Positions 6,869-16,485 of a DNA stretch of 64,000 nucleotides are shown piece after piece. Under the pieces are notes generated by a model. The model saw nothing but the letters and a program-made list of their open reading frames with translations. It ran no database searches and was not told the DNA's origin. Within the stretch, counting starts at the first letter, position 1, and every line of letters starts with the position of its first letter. Origin of the DNA: Variovorax guangxiensis (GTDB taxonomy: Bacteria > Pseudomonadota > Gammaproteobacteria > Burkholderiales > Burkholderiaceae_C); the NCBI RefSeq assembly GCF_003952165.1, contig NZ_RXFT01000001.1, positions 806,001 to 870,000 on the forward strand, written 5' to 3'. The translations under genes were made by a program, and so were the position numbers.

Positions 6869-9577
6869 CTACAGCATGTAGGTCACGAGCTTGAAGTCCG
6901 GGTCTTCCGGGAAGGGCTTCACCGTGAAGCCCAGCCGGCGCACCAGCTTCAGCATGTCGGGGTTGTTGGCCAGCACCAGCCCGTCCATCTCGGCGAGGCC
7001 CTTGTCTCGGGCCACGTCGATGATGCTTTCCATCAGCCGCGAGCCGATGCCCTTGCCGCTGAACTCGTCGGCCACCACCAGCGAGAACTCGCAGCTGGTC
7101 TGGTCGGGGTTGGTCACGTAGCGCGACACGCCCACGATGCGCTCGCTCTCCAGCACGGTGCCGTCGGGCGACACGCTGCGCTCCATGATCACTGCCACCA
7201 GCGCCATCTCGCGGTCGTAGTCGATCAGCGTGAAGCGAGAGAGCATGGTCGGCGGCAGCTCGTGGAAGCGCGAGACGAAGCGGAACCAGCGGCTCTCGGG
7301 CGACAGGCCCTGCACCAGCGCCTGCAGCATCTGCGCGTCGTTGGGATGCACCGGCCGCACGATGTAGGTGCCGCCGCCCGTGCCCGCCAGCGGCCATTCG
7401 CGCCGGTAGCGCGCGGGGTACGGCATGATGGCCAGGTGCTGGTAGCCGTTGACCGCGTTGCCCACGTGGGCCGCCACCGCCTGCGAGCTGCTGCCCACCA
7501 CGATGCGCGCGTCGACCGAGATGGCGCCGTTCTCGTCCACGATGATGGGGTTGATGTCCATCTCGCGCAGCTCGGGCAGCTCGCACACCATTTCCGACAC
7601 GCGCAGCAGCAGGTCTTCGAGCGCTTCCATGTCCACCGCATGGGCGCCGCGCCATTCGCCCAGCGTCTCGGCCACGCGCGAGCGCTCGATGAGGCGGCGC
7701 GCAAGAAACTGGTTGAGCGGCGGCAGCTCCATCGCGCGGTCGTTCAGCAGCTCGATCATGGTGCCGCCCGCGCCGAACACGATGACGGGGCCGAAGGGCT
7801 CGTCGGTGACCATGCCCACGTAGATCTCGCGCCCGCGCCGGGCGCGCACCATCTTCTGTACCGTCACGCCGTTGATGCGCGCCTCGGGCGCGAGGCGGGC
7901 CACGCGCTCCATCATCTCGACGTAGGTGTCGCGCGCGCCGGTGCCGTTGAGCACGTTGAGCGCCACGCCTTCCACGTCGGACTTGTGCGGGATGTCGGGC
8001 GAATCGATCTTCAGCGCCACCGGAAAGCCCAGTTGCGTCGCGATCATCATCGCCTCGCTGGGGCTGCGCGCGAGCAGCGTGCGCGTGATCGGGATGTGGA
8101 AGGACGACAGCAGCGACTTCGACTCCATCTCCGTGAGCACATGGCGCCGCTCGGCCAGCACGCTCTCGATGAGCAGCCGCGCGCCCTCGATGTCGGGCTT
8201 GGCCAGCGCCGACAGCGGCGGCGGCGTCTGCTGCAGCAGCTGCTGGTTCTGGTAGAAGGCCGCGATGTTGCCGAAGGCGCCCACGGCAGCCTCGGGCGTG
8301 CGAAAGCTCGGGATGGTCGCCTCGGCCAGCACCGAGCGCGCCTTGCCCACGGAGGAATCGCCCATCCAGCAGGCCAGCAGCGGCTTGTTCATCGGCCTTG
8401 GAATGTCGGCAAGCGCCTTCGCCGTGGCTGCCGCGTCGATGCCGGCCTTGGGCGAGAAGATGGCGAGCACGCCGTCGACCTGGCTGTCGGACGAGGCCGC
8501 ATCGATGGCTGCGCGGTAGTGCGCGGGCAGCGCCTCTTCCGAGAGGTCGATCAAGTCGGCCAGCGAGGCGAGCGGGGGCAGGGTCGGCTGCAGCACCCTC
8601 TGCGAGGCGGCGGAGAGCTTGCCGAGGTCGAGCCCGATCTCGTTGATCCAGTCGGCCGCCAGCACGCCCGGCCCGCCTCCGTTGGTGACCACCGCCAGCC
8701 GCTTGCCGACGGGGCGGTAGCGCGAGGCCAGGCACTTGGCGGCCGAGAACAGCTCGACGAAGGAGCGCACGCGCACCGCGCCCGCACGGCGCAGCGCGGC
8801 ATCGAACACGTCGTCGCTGCCAACGATGGCCGCGCTGTGCGTCTGCGCGGCCTCGTTGCCCGCCGGCTTGCGCCCGGCCTTGAGCACCACCACCGGCTTG
8901 GCATGCGAGGCCGAGCGCAGCGCGCTCATGAAGCGTCGCGCGTCGGCAATGCCTTCGAGGTAGATGATGATGCTGTGCGTGGCCTGGTCGTTGGCGAGGA
9001 AGTCGAGCACCTGCGGAATGTCGACCGAGGTGTGCGGGCCCAGCGACACCACGCTGGAAAAGCCCACGCCGTTCTGCCGCGCCCAGTCGAGCATCGAGGC
9101 CGTCAGCGCACCCGATTGCGCCACCAGCGCGAGCGGCCCGCTGCCGGCCAGCGGACCGGCCACGCTGGCGTTGAGATGCAGCAGCGGCCGCTGGAAGCCC
9201 AGCGAGTTCGGCCCCAGCAGGTGCACGCCCTCGCGGCGCGCGATCTTGCGCCACTGCGACGCCTGCTCGGCGCCGATGCCGCTCGAGAGAACCACCGCCG
9301 CCTTGCAGCCGATGCGCCCCGCGATCTCGAGCGCGGCCGCCACGTCGCCAGGTGCCAGGGCGATGAGCGCGAGGTCGGCATGGGTCTGCGCCAGTTCTTC
9401 GAGCGTGCCCTTGGTGCGCACGTCCAGGAAGCGCAGCGTTCCGTCGAAGCGCTGCGCGCGGAAGGCCTCGCGCAGCGTGTGGCCTGCCGGCGTCTGTCCG
9501 CCGGGGCCGTCGGCATTGCCGACGAAGGCGACGATGGAGGCGGGCGCGAAAAGCGGTGTCAGGAAATGCTTGTCCAT
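6869..9577 (-). CDS. Bifunctional acyl-CoA synthetase (NDP-forming)-like / GNAT acetyltransferase, PatZ/YfiQ type
   Basis: 902 residues from ATG 9577, with the family's N-terminus (FLTPLFAPASIVAFVG). Order: CoA-binding Rossmann domain (about 8-130), succinyl-CoA-ligase-like domains (about 140-460), an ATP-grasp domain (about 480-700; VALKIDSPDIPHKSDVEGV and later ELREMDINPIIV), and a C-terminal GNAT domain (about 735-890; FSLVVADEFSGKGIGSRLME carries the acetyl-CoA pyrophosphate-binding loop). Proteins of this layout (E. coli PatZ, Salmonella Pat) acetylate lysines of acetyl-CoA synthetase and other enzymes. Known Pat proteins have lost synthetase activity; I cannot decide that for this one by eye. 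Single-gene unit, divergent from the phosphatase-like gene. Confidence 0.88.
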   Translation of the reverse strand: MDKHFLTPLFAPASIVAFVGNADGPGGQTPAGHTLREAFRAQRFDGTLRFLDVRTKGTLEELAQTHADLALIALAPGDVAAALEIAGRIGCKAAVVLSSGIGAEQASQWRKIARREGVHLLGPNSLGFQRPLLHLNASVAGPLAGSGPLALVAQSGALTASMLDWARQNGVGFSSVVSLGPHTSVDIPQVLDFLANDQATHSIIIYLEGIADARRFMSALRSASHAKPVVVLKAGRKPAGNEAAQTHSAAIVGSDDVFDAALRRAGAVRVRSFVELFSAAKCLASRYRPVGKRLAVVTNGGGPGVLAADWINEIGLDLGKLSAASQRVLQPTLPPLASLADLIDLSEEALPAHYRAAIDAASSDSQVDGVLAIFSPKAGIDAAATAKALADIPRPMNKPLLACWMGDSSVGKARSVLAEATIPSFRTPEAAVGAFGNIAAFYQNQQLLQQTPPPLSALAKPDIEGARLLIESVLAERRHVLTEMESKSLLSSFHIPITRTLLARSPSEAMMIATQLGFPVALKIDSPDIPHKSDVEGVALNVLNGTGARDTYVEMMERVARLAPEARINGVTVQKMVRARRGREIYVGMVTDEPFGPVIVFGAGGTMIELLNDRAMELPPLNQFLARRLIERSRVAETLGEWRGAHAVDMEALEDLLLRVSEMVCELPELREMDINPIIVDENGAISVDARIVVGSSSQAVAAHVGNAVNGYQHLAIMPYPARYRREWPLAGTGGGTYIVRPVHPNDAQMLQALVQGLSPESRWFRFVSRFHELPPTMLSRFTLIDYDREMALVAVIMERSVSPDGTVLESERIVGVSRYVTNPDQTSCEFSLVVADEFSGKGIGSRLMESIIDVARDKGLAEMDGLVLANNPDMLKLVRRLGFTVKPFPEDPDFKLVTYML

Positions 9578-9679
9578 GCCCCCGAGTCTGCACCGTTCGG
9601 ACGCTGCTGTGCAGCATGGCGGCACTGCTCGGCGAATGGTCAGGACGGGTTAAGAACGCAGGGCTATAGTCAGGGTTCC

Positions 9680-10174
9680 ATGCAAAAACGTATCGGCGTG
9701 ATCTTCGTCTCGCGACGAAATTCATTGCGCAGCATCCTGGCAGAAGCGTGCCTCATGCACCTGGACCCGAAGCGGTTCTCGGTATCTTCCTGCGGCCAGC
9801 CCGGGCAGGTCGCCCGCGAATTCCATCCCGCCGCCATCGCCGCGCTCAAGAGCGCGAGCATTCCCTTGCCGAAACGGCAACCGCGCGGCTGGGACGAGCT
9901 CGCGCGCGCCAATGCCCACGCCGCGGACTTCGTCATCACGCTCGACGAATCCACCGAGCCGCGCCAGCCCTCATGGCCCGGCCAGCCCGATGCGGCGCTG
10001 TGGGCCTACCCCGACGTGCTCGACGGCCGCGACCCCGACAGGGTCGTGCACGACGCGGTGCAGATGCTGTTCTCGCTGCGCCGCCGGCTTGAACTGCTGG
10101 TGAGCCTGCCGATGCAGGGGGTGGACCGGTCGGCCGTGCGGTCCGACGTGCGCGACCTGGGGTACATGCGCTAG
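9680..10174 (+). CDS. Low-molecular-weight tyrosine-phosphatase-like protein lacking the catalytic Cys
   Basis: 164 residues from ATG 9680. The N-terminus reads VIFVSRRNSLRSILAEACL, which aligns with the LMW-PTPase / ArsC P-loop (usually VLFVCxGNxCRSPxAE). The spacing of the loop and the Arg-Ser and Ala-Glu that follow are kept, but the nucleophilic Cys of C-X5-R is Ser. A later segment, ADFVITLDESTEP, corresponds to the region containing the family's general-acid Asp. By family knowledge a Cys-to-Ser change abolishes phosphatase catalysis, so this may be a phosphate/phosphoprotein-binding pseudo-enzyme or perform different chemistry. No arsenic-resistance genes are nearby. It converges on dodecin. 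Confidence 0.7.
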   Translation: MQKRIGVIFVSRRNSLRSILAEACLMHLDPKRFSVSSCGQPGQVAREFHPAAIAALKSASIPLPKRQPRGWDELARANAHAADFVITLDESTEPRQPSWPGQPDAALWAYPDVLDGRDPDRVVHDAVQMLFSLRRRLELLVSLPMQGVDRSAVRSDVRDLGYMR

Positions 10175-10196
10175 CCGCTCCCGCCGGCCGGAGCGG
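10175..10196. terminator. GC-rich hairpin between convergent genes
   Basis: Arms CCGCTCC (10175-10181) and GGAGCGG (10190-10196) could form a 7-bp hairpin in the 24-base gap between the phosphatase-like gene and dodecin. No T-run follows, so a role as a bidirectional terminator is only a suggestion. Confidence 0.3.
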
Positions 10197-10198
10197 GC

Positions 10199-10405
10199 TC
10201 ACTCCAGCGTGAACCCGATCTTCAACGTCACCTGCCAGTGCGCCACCTTTCCGTCGACCACATGACCGCGCGTCTCGGTGACGTTGAACCACTGGATGTT
10301 GCGCACCGTCTCGTGCGCCTTCGCGATGGCGGTCCGCACCGCATCTTCGATGCCGGTGGGCGAGGAACCGGTGAGTTCTAGCGTTTTGTAGACGTGGCTG
10401 GACAT
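10199..10405 (-). CDS. Dodecin family flavin-binding protein
   Basis: 68 residues from ATG 10405, the normal dodecin length. Recognisable by the N-terminal [14 protein letters not shown], the central helix with [15 protein letters not shown] (the Trp stacks on the flavin in known dodecins), and the C-terminal beta-strand pair with [19 protein letters not shown]. Dodecins assemble into hollow dodecamers that store or buffer FMN/riboflavin in the cytoplasm. It lies 95 bases downstream of the cytochrome gene on the same strand and could be transcribed with it, though the gap allows its own promoter. Confidence 0.93.
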   Translation of the reverse strand: MSSHVYKTLELTGSSPTGIEDAVRTAIAKAHETVRNIQWFNVTETRGHVVDGKVAHWQVTLKIGFTLE

Positions 10406-10500
10406 GGGCTGTCTCCTTCGGGGTTGAGGGGATGGACTGATCGATCGATTGATAGCAAGGGGCCCGGAAGAACATCGTAGTCCCGTTGCGGACACAGGTG

Positions 10501-11679
10501 TCAGTGGACGTACCCGCCCTTGACGAAGCGCACGGGCTCGGCGTCCATGCGCGCGATGAGGGCGCCGAGGCCGTCGGGCGGCAGCGGGCGTTCGCCGGGT
10601 TTCGCGTAAGGCTGCTGCTCGCTGCGGCAAAGAAGATCGTCGTCGCTCCACGCGCTCTTGCCGGGTTCGCCGCGTGCGCGCAGCCAGCCGTCGCGGTCCA
10701 CGATGAACTGCGTGCCCGCCAGTTGCGTTGTCGCGGCGACGAGCGAGAAGGCCGCCCACGCGGCGGGCGAGGTGGCGATGCAGTCGGCGGACTGCGGCGC
10801 CACCTCCGTGGACTGAGGCGCGAGCAGCATGGTCACGAGGCGCGGATCGTCGGGTAGCGGCGATGCCTGGCGGCCAAGCTCCGACGCGATGATGCGCAAG
10901 CGCTGGCCGCGCCAGCTCGAAAGGCTGCGCGGTGGCTTGTCGCCGCATTGCACCGTCACATCCGGCGGCGCTATGGGCTGGGCCCAGAGACCGGCCGCGC
11001 GCAGGCTCTCGCCGGCGCCCTGGGCTTTCATGAAATCGATCAGCGCCCATGCGTCCGCGTCGCTCAGCGCGGTGCCGAAGCCGGGCATGGTCTGCGCACC
11101 ACGGCGGTCGCGCATGCCGTTCATCACATGCCACAGCAGGTCGCCATCGGCGCGCCGCCACAGCAGCGGACCGCCCAGGTCTGGAGGCCACACAGCCTGC
11201 GCCGAGGCCAGCGGCCCGTGGCCCCGGCCATTGGTTCCGTGGCAGGCGGCGCACTGTGCCGCGTACAGCGTGCGGCCGCGCTCGATGCTGCCGGCGGTGA
11301 AGCCGGTGGGCGATGCGTGGAAGCTGGTTGGGTACGCAGGTACAAGCACCACGCTGGCCTCCGGCCATGGCGCCAATGCCGCCAGCAGCGCGGCTCCGGT
11401 GGCAAGCCATATGCGGCGCCGGCGCCAGAGCAGCGCGACCAGCAGGACAAGCAGCGCCACGGCAAGCACCACCAGCGTGAGGCCGAGTTGCCGGGCCTGT
11501 CCGAGGTCGATCAGCAGGTTTTCGCCGGATAGCCGTTGCGCCCACGGCCATGCCGGCTGCCCGTGCGATTGCCCGGACAGCCCCAGTGCATCGAGCAGGC
11601 AAAGAAGCCAGAGCTGCGCGCCCTGCAGCAGGCCGATCAGCAGATTGAGCCAGCCGGCCTCGGGAGGCGGACCGCTCAT
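10501..11679 (-). CDS. Membrane-anchored mono-heme c-type cytochrome
   Basis: 392 residues. The N-terminus has hydrophobic segments (about 10-33 and 64-85, then a short one near 92-105), which should hold it in the inner membrane with the rest in the periplasm. A single heme-attachment motif CAACH lies near residue 145, inside a class I cytochrome c core, with MPGFG near 195 giving the likely distal Met ligand. The C-terminal ~170 residues form an unassigned domain with several Cys and a segment [14 protein letters not shown] resembling a thioredoxin/SCO-like fold edge. Its start is 9 bases after the ABC ATPase stop, so it is the third gene of an operon with an ABC importer, an unusual combination. 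Electron partner unknown. Confidence 0.8.
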   Translation of the reverse strand: MSGPPPEAGWLNLLIGLLQGAQLWLLCLLDALGLSGQSHGQPAWPWAQRLSGENLLIDLGQARQLGLTLVVLAVALLVLLVALLWRRRRIWLATGAALLAALAPWPEASVVLVPAYPTSFHASPTGFTAGSIERGRTLYAAQCAACHGTNGRGHGPLASAQAVWPPDLGGPLLWRRADGDLLWHVMNGMRDRRGAQTMPGFGTALSDADAWALIDFMKAQGAGESLRAAGLWAQPIAPPDVTVQCGDKPPRSLSSWRGQRLRIIASELGRQASPLPDDPRLVTMLLAPQSTEVAPQSADCIATSPAAWAAFSLVAATTQLAGTQFIVDRDGWLRARGEPGKSAWSDDDLLCRSEQQPYAKPGERPLPPDGLGALIARMDAEPVRFVKGGYVH

Positions 11680-11688
11680 CTTCTCGAC

Positions 11689-12504
11689 TCACCACGTCGC
11701 ATCGAGCCCCAGGTGCCTGAGCGCCTCGTGTCGCAACTCGGCCAGCTTCGGATCGCCGCGATGGCGCGGGTAGGGCAGCTCGACCACCAGCTCCGCCGCG
11801 ATGCGCGCGGGCCGGTCGCTCAGCACGATCACGCGGTTGGCGAGGAACAGCGCCTCTTCCACGTCGTGCGTCACCAGCAGCGCAGAGAAGCCGGCCCGCT
11901 GCCAGAGATTGACCAGCTCGCTCTGCATCGCGATGCGCGTGAGCGAATCGAGCTTGCCCAGCGGTTCGTCGAGCACCAGCAGCTGCGGATCGTTGACGAG
12001 CGCTCGCGCCAGCGCCACGCGCTGCGCCATGCCGCCGGAAAGATGGTGCGGAAAGGCTTTCGCGAATTCGGTCAGGCCCACGAGCTTGAGCGCCTCGTCG
12101 ACGCGGGCGCGCTGCTCCTTCAGCACGCCGCGTGCCTGCAGGCCCAGCGCCACGTTGTCCCACACGCTGCGCCAGGGGTAGAGCGTCGGGTCCTGGAAGA
12201 CGACGATGCGCGACGGATCGGGCCGCGAGATCGGCTCGCCGTTCTGCGTGATGGCGCCGGTGGTCGCGGGCTCGAGGCCGGCCACCAGCCGCAGAAGCGT
12301 CGACTTGCCGCAGCCGCTGGGCCCCAGCAGCGCGACGAACTCGCCGGGGCGTACCTGCAGGTCGATGCCGTCGAGCACCTGCAGCACGCCGCCGGACACT
12401 TCGAACCAGTGGCTGACGCCGCGTATGCCGATATGGGCCCCGGCGCCCGTGGTTGGTGCAGGGGCGGGCGGAAGCACCGCGTTCGGGGTCGTCTCGGTCA
12501 CCAT
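11689..12504 (-). CDS. ABC transporter ATP-binding protein, nitrate/sulfonate/taurine type
   Basis: 271 residues from ATG 12504. All ABC motifs are present: Walker [11 protein letters not shown]-loop FQDPTLYPW, signature LSGGMAQR, Walker B LLVLDEP, and H-loop VTHDVEEAL. The short regulatory-domain-free form and the [14 protein letters not shown] stretch match SsuB/TauB/NrtD ATPases, which drive import of sulfonates, taurine, nitrate or related organic anions. It overlaps the permease stop by 7 bp. Exact substrate cannot be named, because no periplasmic binding protein is encoded here. Confidence 0.9.
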   Translation of the reverse strand: MVTETTPNAVLPPAPAPTTGAGAHIGIRGVSHWFEVSGGVLQVLDGIDLQVRPGEFVALLGPSGCGKSTLLRLVAGLEPATTGAITQNGEPISRPDPSRIVVFQDPTLYPWRSVWDNVALGLQARGVLKEQRARVDEALKLVGLTEFAKAFPHHLSGGMAQRVALARALVNDPQLLVLDEPLGKLDSLTRIAMQSELVNLWQRAGFSALLVTHDVEEALFLANRVIVLSDRPARIAAELVVELPYPRHRGDPKLAELRHEALRHLGLDATW

Positions 12505-13568
12505 TTCACGGTTCCCTTCTGCCACGACAGCACGCGGTCGCGAACCTTGAACAGCAGCGTGATGAGGCCCGAGCACAGCGCCGCCATCACGAGCAGCGCC
12601 GCGTACATGTTGGCGTAGGCGGCCCAGCCCTGGGCCCATTGCAGATACCAGCCAAGCCCGGCCTTCACGCCCATCATCTCGGCGGTGATGAGCACGGAGA
12701 ACGACGCTCCCAGACCCATGAAGAGGCCCACGAACACCTGCGGCAGCGCCGCCGGGATCGCCACGCGCAGCACCAGGAAACGTTCAGAAGCACCCAGCGT
12801 GCGCGCCACGTCGTAGTAGCTCTTGTGCACCGAGGCCACGCCCGACCAGGTGAGCACCGCCACCGGGAAGAAGGTGGCCAGGCCCACGAGGAAAACCGCC
12901 GCCGAATAGCTCGAAGGCGCGAAGAAGAAGGCCAGCGGCAGCAGCGCCGACGCGGGCACCGGCCCGAGGAAGCGCAGCAGCGGATGCACCCAGTACCCCG
13001 CGATGCGCGACCAGCCCACGGCCACGCCGGTGCCGAAGCCCACCAGCGCGCCCAGCACGAAACCGTTGGCCAGCAACCGCAGCGAATGCAAGGTCGACAG
13101 GCCCAGGCGCTGCCAGTCCTCGTGCACCACGTCGATCAGGCTCTGCGGCGGCGCGAAGAAGGGCGAGGGCAGCACGCCGAGCTTGGCGGTGGACACCTCC
13201 CACAGCGCGAGGCCCGCGGCCAGCGCGACGAGCCATTGCCCGGCAGGCCGCAGCGTGCGGACCAGCCGCCCGGTGCGGCCGCCCAGCAGCGCGATCGCCA
13301 GCAGCAGCACGGCGACCACCAGCGTCGCGATGCCGAACTCCTGCGTGAAGGCCCAGTCGCTGAAGCCGGCTTCCTTGTTCGGCCAAAGCAGCGTGAGCAG
13401 GCCCAGCGCGACCCATGCGGCAGAGGCGAGCAGGCCCGTGCTCCAGATGCCTGCGGGGGCGGCCGGACGCCGCGGCTGTGCCCGCGATTGCTCTTTGGCG
13501 GGCCGTGCGGCGCCTCCTTGCAGCACGCTGCGGCGCGAGGGCGGCAAATGATCGAGAGCAAGGGTCAT
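12498..13568 (-). CDS. ABC transporter permease, SsuC/TauC-like
   Basis: 356 residues from ATG 13568; longer than the usual ~260 of SsuC because of an N-terminal extension with extra hydrophobic segments (about 45-65, 75-95, 108-125). The core has about six membrane segments and the cytoplasmic EAA-like coupling loop [23 protein letters not shown] (around residues 270-290), which docks to the ATPase. Belongs to the BPD_transp_1 family of nitrate/sulfonate/taurine importers. First gene of the permease-ATPase-cytochrome set; the next upstream gene on the strand, LysR, ends 94 bases before it. A substrate-binding protein is missing from the neighbourhood. Confidence 0.88.
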   Translation of the reverse strand: MTLALDHLPPSRRSVLQGGAARPAKEQSRAQPRRPAAPAGIWSTGLLASAAWVALGLLTLLWPNKEAGFSDWAFTQEFGIATLVVAVLLLAIALLGGRTGRLVRTLRPAGQWLVALAAGLALWEVSTAKLGVLPSPFFAPPQSLIDVVHEDWQRLGLSTLHSLRLLANGFVLGALVGFGTGVAVGWSRIAGYWVHPLLRFLGPVPASALLPLAFFFAPSSYSAAVFLVGLATFFPVAVLTWSGVASVHKSYYDVARTLGASERFLVLRVAIPAALPQVFVGLFMGLGASFSVLITAEMMGVKAGLGWYLQWAQGWAAYANMYAALLVMAALCSGLITLLFKVRDRVLSWQKGTVKW

Positions 13569-13662
13569 CGCAGGCTTCTTATCCGGAAATACGAAGCTGC
13601 GAGTGTTGGCGGACCATGGCGGCGCGGCCAACGAAGGAATGCGGCTATGGATATGCGCGCAG

Positions 13663-14592
13663 CTACTTTCCCTTGGCGGCGCTGCTGCCGAAGCTCTCGG
13701 CGAGGAACTCGACGACGGCCTGCACCCGCGCCGTGCGCCCCTTGCGCGTCGGCACCAGCAGCGTGACCGGCGCGCTGTCGAACTGCCAGTCGTCCAGCAC
13801 GCGCACCAGCGTGCCGCGCGCCACGGCATCGGCCGCGTCCCATTCGGAGCGCAGCACCAGGCCCAGCCCCTGTTCGGCCCACTGGCGCGCCACGCCGCCG
13901 TCGTTGGTGACGTACGCGGGGGAAATGCGCAGGGTCTCGCGCCTGCCCTTGGCGGCCGCCGCCCGGCCCGCGGGGCGCAGGTGCCACAGCGTCACGTCCT
14001 CGTCGTTCTCGCGGATGCAGATGCAGTCATGTGCAGGAATGTCGCGCGGCACGCGGGGCACGCCGCGCTGGCGCAGGTAGGCGGGGCTGGCGCACAGCCA
14101 GCGCTCGTTGGCGCTCAGCGTGCGCGCTACCCACGACGAATCGCGCACCGTGCCGATGTGGATCACCGCGTCGGCGTCGTGCCGGTCGGGCCACGGGGTC
14201 TCGCGCAGGTCGAGCTGCACGCCCAGCCCCGGGTGCAGCCTGGCGAAGCGCGCGAGCATGGGCGCGATGTATTGGCGGCCGTAGCCGAAGGGCGCGGCGA
14301 TGCGCAGCGTGCCGGTGAGGCGCCGGTCGTCGCGCTGCATCGATTCGCGCAGCCCCTCGATCTGCCCGAGCAGCGCGGCCGCCTCGCGCGCGAAGCGCTC
14401 GCCCTCGGGCGTGAGGCTCAGCTTGCGCGCGGTGCGGGTCGCCAGCGACAGTCCCAGCGCAGCCTCCAGCTTGCGCAGCCGCATCGAAAGGGCCGGCGGC
14501 GTAACGTCCAGCGCCCGCGCCGCCGCGCTCAGAGACGGCTCGCGCAGCAGGGCGGCAGCGAGCTGCAGGTCCTCGATCTGGATCGTCGTCAT
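13663..14592 (-). CDS. LysR-family transcriptional regulator
   Basis: 309 residues from ATG 14592. N-terminal winged helix-turn-helix (about residues 5-65: LSAAARALDVTPPALSMRLRKLEAALGLSLATRT) and a LysR substrate-binding domain (about 90-300), with the ETPWPDRHDADAVIHIG segment typical of the CrgA/DsdC-like subgroup. It is transcribed away from the HAD/D-amino-acid-lyase gene pair, with 72 bases between starts, the standard arrangement for a LysR regulator controlling its divergent neighbour. The intergenic region has two TTAAC/CTTAAC-like half sites near 14592-14608 that could belong to an operator (weak). Confidence 0.9.
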   Translation of the reverse strand: MTTIQIEDLQLAAALLREPSLSAAARALDVTPPALSMRLRKLEAALGLSLATRTARKLSLTPEGERFAREAAALLGQIEGLRESMQRDDRRLTGTLRIAAPFGYGRQYIAPMLARFARLHPGLGVQLDLRETPWPDRHDADAVIHIGTVRDSSWVARTLSANERWLCASPAYLRQRGVPRVPRDIPAHDCICIRENDEDVTLWHLRPAGRAAAAKGRRETLRISPAYVTNDGGVARQWAEQGLGLVLRSEWDAADAVARGTLVRVLDDWQFDSAPVTLLVPTRKGRTARVQAVVEFLAESFGSSAAKGK

Positions 14593-14664
14593 TAACTTGT
14601 GCTTAACGATTGATGACTCCGCATTGAAGCACAGGCATGGCCTCGAAACGTACAGTCGCAGTCC

Positions 14665-15312
14665 ATGCAATCCTCCAATGCCTATCCGCGCGCAGTGCTC
14701 TTTGACCTGCTCACCGCGCTGCTCGACTCCTGGACCGTCTGGAACGCCGCCGCCGGCTCCGAGGAGAAAGGCCGCACCTGGCGCGCCGAGTACCTGCGGC
14801 TCACCTACGGCTGCGGCGCCTACGTGCCCTACGAACAGCTCGTGAAGGAGGCTGCCCGCAATACCGGCATGCCCGGCTCCGCCACCGACGCGCTCGAAGC
14901 GCAATGGGACACGCTGCCCGTGTGGAGCGGCGCGCGCGAGTTGCTGCTGGCGCTCAAGCCGCACTGCCGCCTCGCCGTGGTCACCAACTGCTCCAGGCGC
15001 CTGGGCCACCGCGCGGCGGCGCGGCTGGGCATCGATTGGGACGCGGTCGTCACCTCGGAGGAGGCCGGGTTCTACAAGCCCGATCCGCGCCCGTACCGCG
15101 TGGCGCTCGAACGGCTTGGGGTGGAGGCGCATGACGCGGCCTTCGTCGCCGGCTCGGGCTACGACATGTTCGGCACTTCGGTAGTGGGCCTGCGCACTTA
15201 CTGGCACAACCGGGTCGGCCTTGCACTGCCGCAAGGAGCGCCGTCGCCCGAGCTTCAGGCGCCGACGCTCGCACCGGCGCTGCCCTGGCTGCAATCCTTC
15301 GAAAAGAAATGA
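14665..15312 (+). CDS. HAD-superfamily hydrolase (haloacid-dehalogenase-like)
   Basis: 215 residues from ATG 14665. HAD motifs are recognisable: motif I AVLFDLLTALLDSW with the nucleophile Asp (near residue 14), motif II VVTNCSRR, motif III FYKPDPRPY with its Lys, and motif IV in FVAGSGYDMFG. The second Asp of the usual DxD in motif I is replaced (DLLT), as in 2-haloacid dehalogenases rather than phosphatases, so dehalogenase-like or other non-phosphatase chemistry is possible. Its stop overlaps the next start by 4 bp (ATGA), making an operon with the D-threonine-aldolase-like enzyme. Confidence 0.82.
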   Translation: MQSSNAYPRAVLFDLLTALLDSWTVWNAAAGSEEKGRTWRAEYLRLTYGCGAYVPYEQLVKEAARNTGMPGSATDALEAQWDTLPVWSGARELLLALKPHCRLAVVTNCSRRLGHRAAARLGIDWDAVVTSEEAGFYKPDPRPYRVALERLGVEAHDAAFVAGSGYDMFGTSVVGLRTYWHNRVGLALPQGAPSPELQAPTLAPALPWLQSFEKK

Positions 15313-16457
15313 CGAGTTCCAGAATGAACACCCTCGCCACCATCGACACGCCCGCGGCTCTCATCGAACGCACGCGCATGCGGCGCAACATCGAACGCAT
15401 GCAGCAGCACATGAACGAACTTGGCGTGCGCTTCCGACCGCATGTGAAGACCAGCAAGTGCATCGAGGTCGCCAAAGCCCAGCGCGAGGCGGGAGCGCAG
15501 GGCATCACCGTCTCCACGCTGAAGGAGGCCGAACAGTTCTTCGCCGCAGGCTTCACCGACATCCTTTATGCCGTCGGCATGGCGCCGCACCGGCTGCCGC
15601 ATGCGCTGGAACTGCGCCGGCGCGGCTGCGCGCTGGGCATCCTCACCGACAGCGTGGCCTCGGCCAGGGCGATTGCCGAGTTCGGCCGCGCGAACGGCGA
15701 GGCCTTCGATGTGCTGGTCGAAGTCGATACCGACGGCCACCGCAGCGGCATCAAGCCGGAGGAAGACGCGCTGCTCGAAGTCGGCCGCGTGCTGCACGAA
15801 GGTGGCATGCGCCTCGGCGGTGTGCTGACCCACGCGGGCTCCAGCTACGAGTTGGATACGCCCGAGGCCCTGAAGGTGATGGCCGAGCAGGAACGCTCAG
15901 GCTGCGTGCGCGCCGCGCAGCGGCTGCGCGATGCGGGCCTGCCGTGCCCGGTGGTCAGCGTGGGTTCCACGCCCACCGCCCTGGCTGCGGATGCGCTGGA
16001 CGGCGTGACCGAAGTGCGGGCCGGCGTGTACGTCTTCTTCGACCTGGTGATGCGCAACATCGGCGTGTGCACCGAGGACGACATCGCCCTGAGCGTGCTC
16101 ACCACCGTGATCGGCCACCAGGCCGACAAGGGCTGGGCCATCGTCGACGCAGGCTGGATGGCGATGAGCCGCGACCGGGGGACGCAGAAGCAGAAGCGGG
16201 ACTTCGGGTACGGGCAGGTGTGCGATGCGCAGGGACGGGTGCTCGATGGCCATGTGCTCATTGGTGCGAATCAGGAGCACGGCATTCTTTCGCGGGAGGG
16301 CGAGGCGGATGCGGACATTGCGGTGCGCTTTCCCGTGGGCACGCGGCTGCGCATCCTGCCGAACCATGCCTGTGCGACGGGGGCGCAGTTTCCGGAATAT
16401 CAGGCGTTGTCGGAAGACGGATCGCTGACGACCTGGAGCCGTTTTCACGGCTGGTGA
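15309..16457 (+). CDS. DSD1-type PLP enzyme: D-threonine aldolase / D-serine dehydratase-like
   Basis: 382 residues from ATG 15309, overlapping the HAD stop. The N-terminal alanine-racemase-like barrel carries the PLP Lys in FRPHVKTSKC (about residue 43). The C-terminal D-serine-dehydratase-like domain has the metal-binding His-x-Cys motif in ILPNHACAT (about 352-358). Enzymes of this type cleave D-3-hydroxy-amino acids (D-threonine, D-phenylserine, 3-hydroxy-D-aspartate) or dehydrate D-serine in the cytoplasm. Together with the HAD protein and the divergent LysR regulator it looks like a small catabolic unit for D-hydroxy-amino acids. Exact substrate is inference. Confidence 0.88.
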   Translation: MTSSRMNTLATIDTPAALIERTRMRRNIERMQQHMNELGVRFRPHVKTSKCIEVAKAQREAGAQGITVSTLKEAEQFFAAGFTDILYAVGMAPHRLPHALELRRRGCALGILTDSVASARAIAEFGRANGEAFDVLVEVDTDGHRSGIKPEEDALLEVGRVLHEGGMRLGGVLTHAGSSYELDTPEALKVMAEQERSGCVRAAQRLRDAGLPCPVVSVGSTPTALAADALDGVTEVRAGVYVFFDLVMRNIGVCTEDDIALSVLTTVIGHQADKGWAIVDAGWMAMSRDRGTQKQKRDFGYGQVCDAQGRVLDGHVLIGANQEHGILSREGEADADIAVRFPVGTRLRILPNHACATGAQFPEYQALSEDGSLTTWSRFHGW

Positions 16458-16485
16458 GGCGTGGCGCCGCGGGCTTTTCCGGCAT

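Noticed and set aside
6815..10174. Very long open frame on the plus strand opposite the PatZ-like gene
   Set aside because: His/Arg/Gly-rich antisense shadow of a GC-rich gene; no protein-family features, while the opposite strand has full motifs. Its last part is the real phosphatase-like gene, which has its own ATG.
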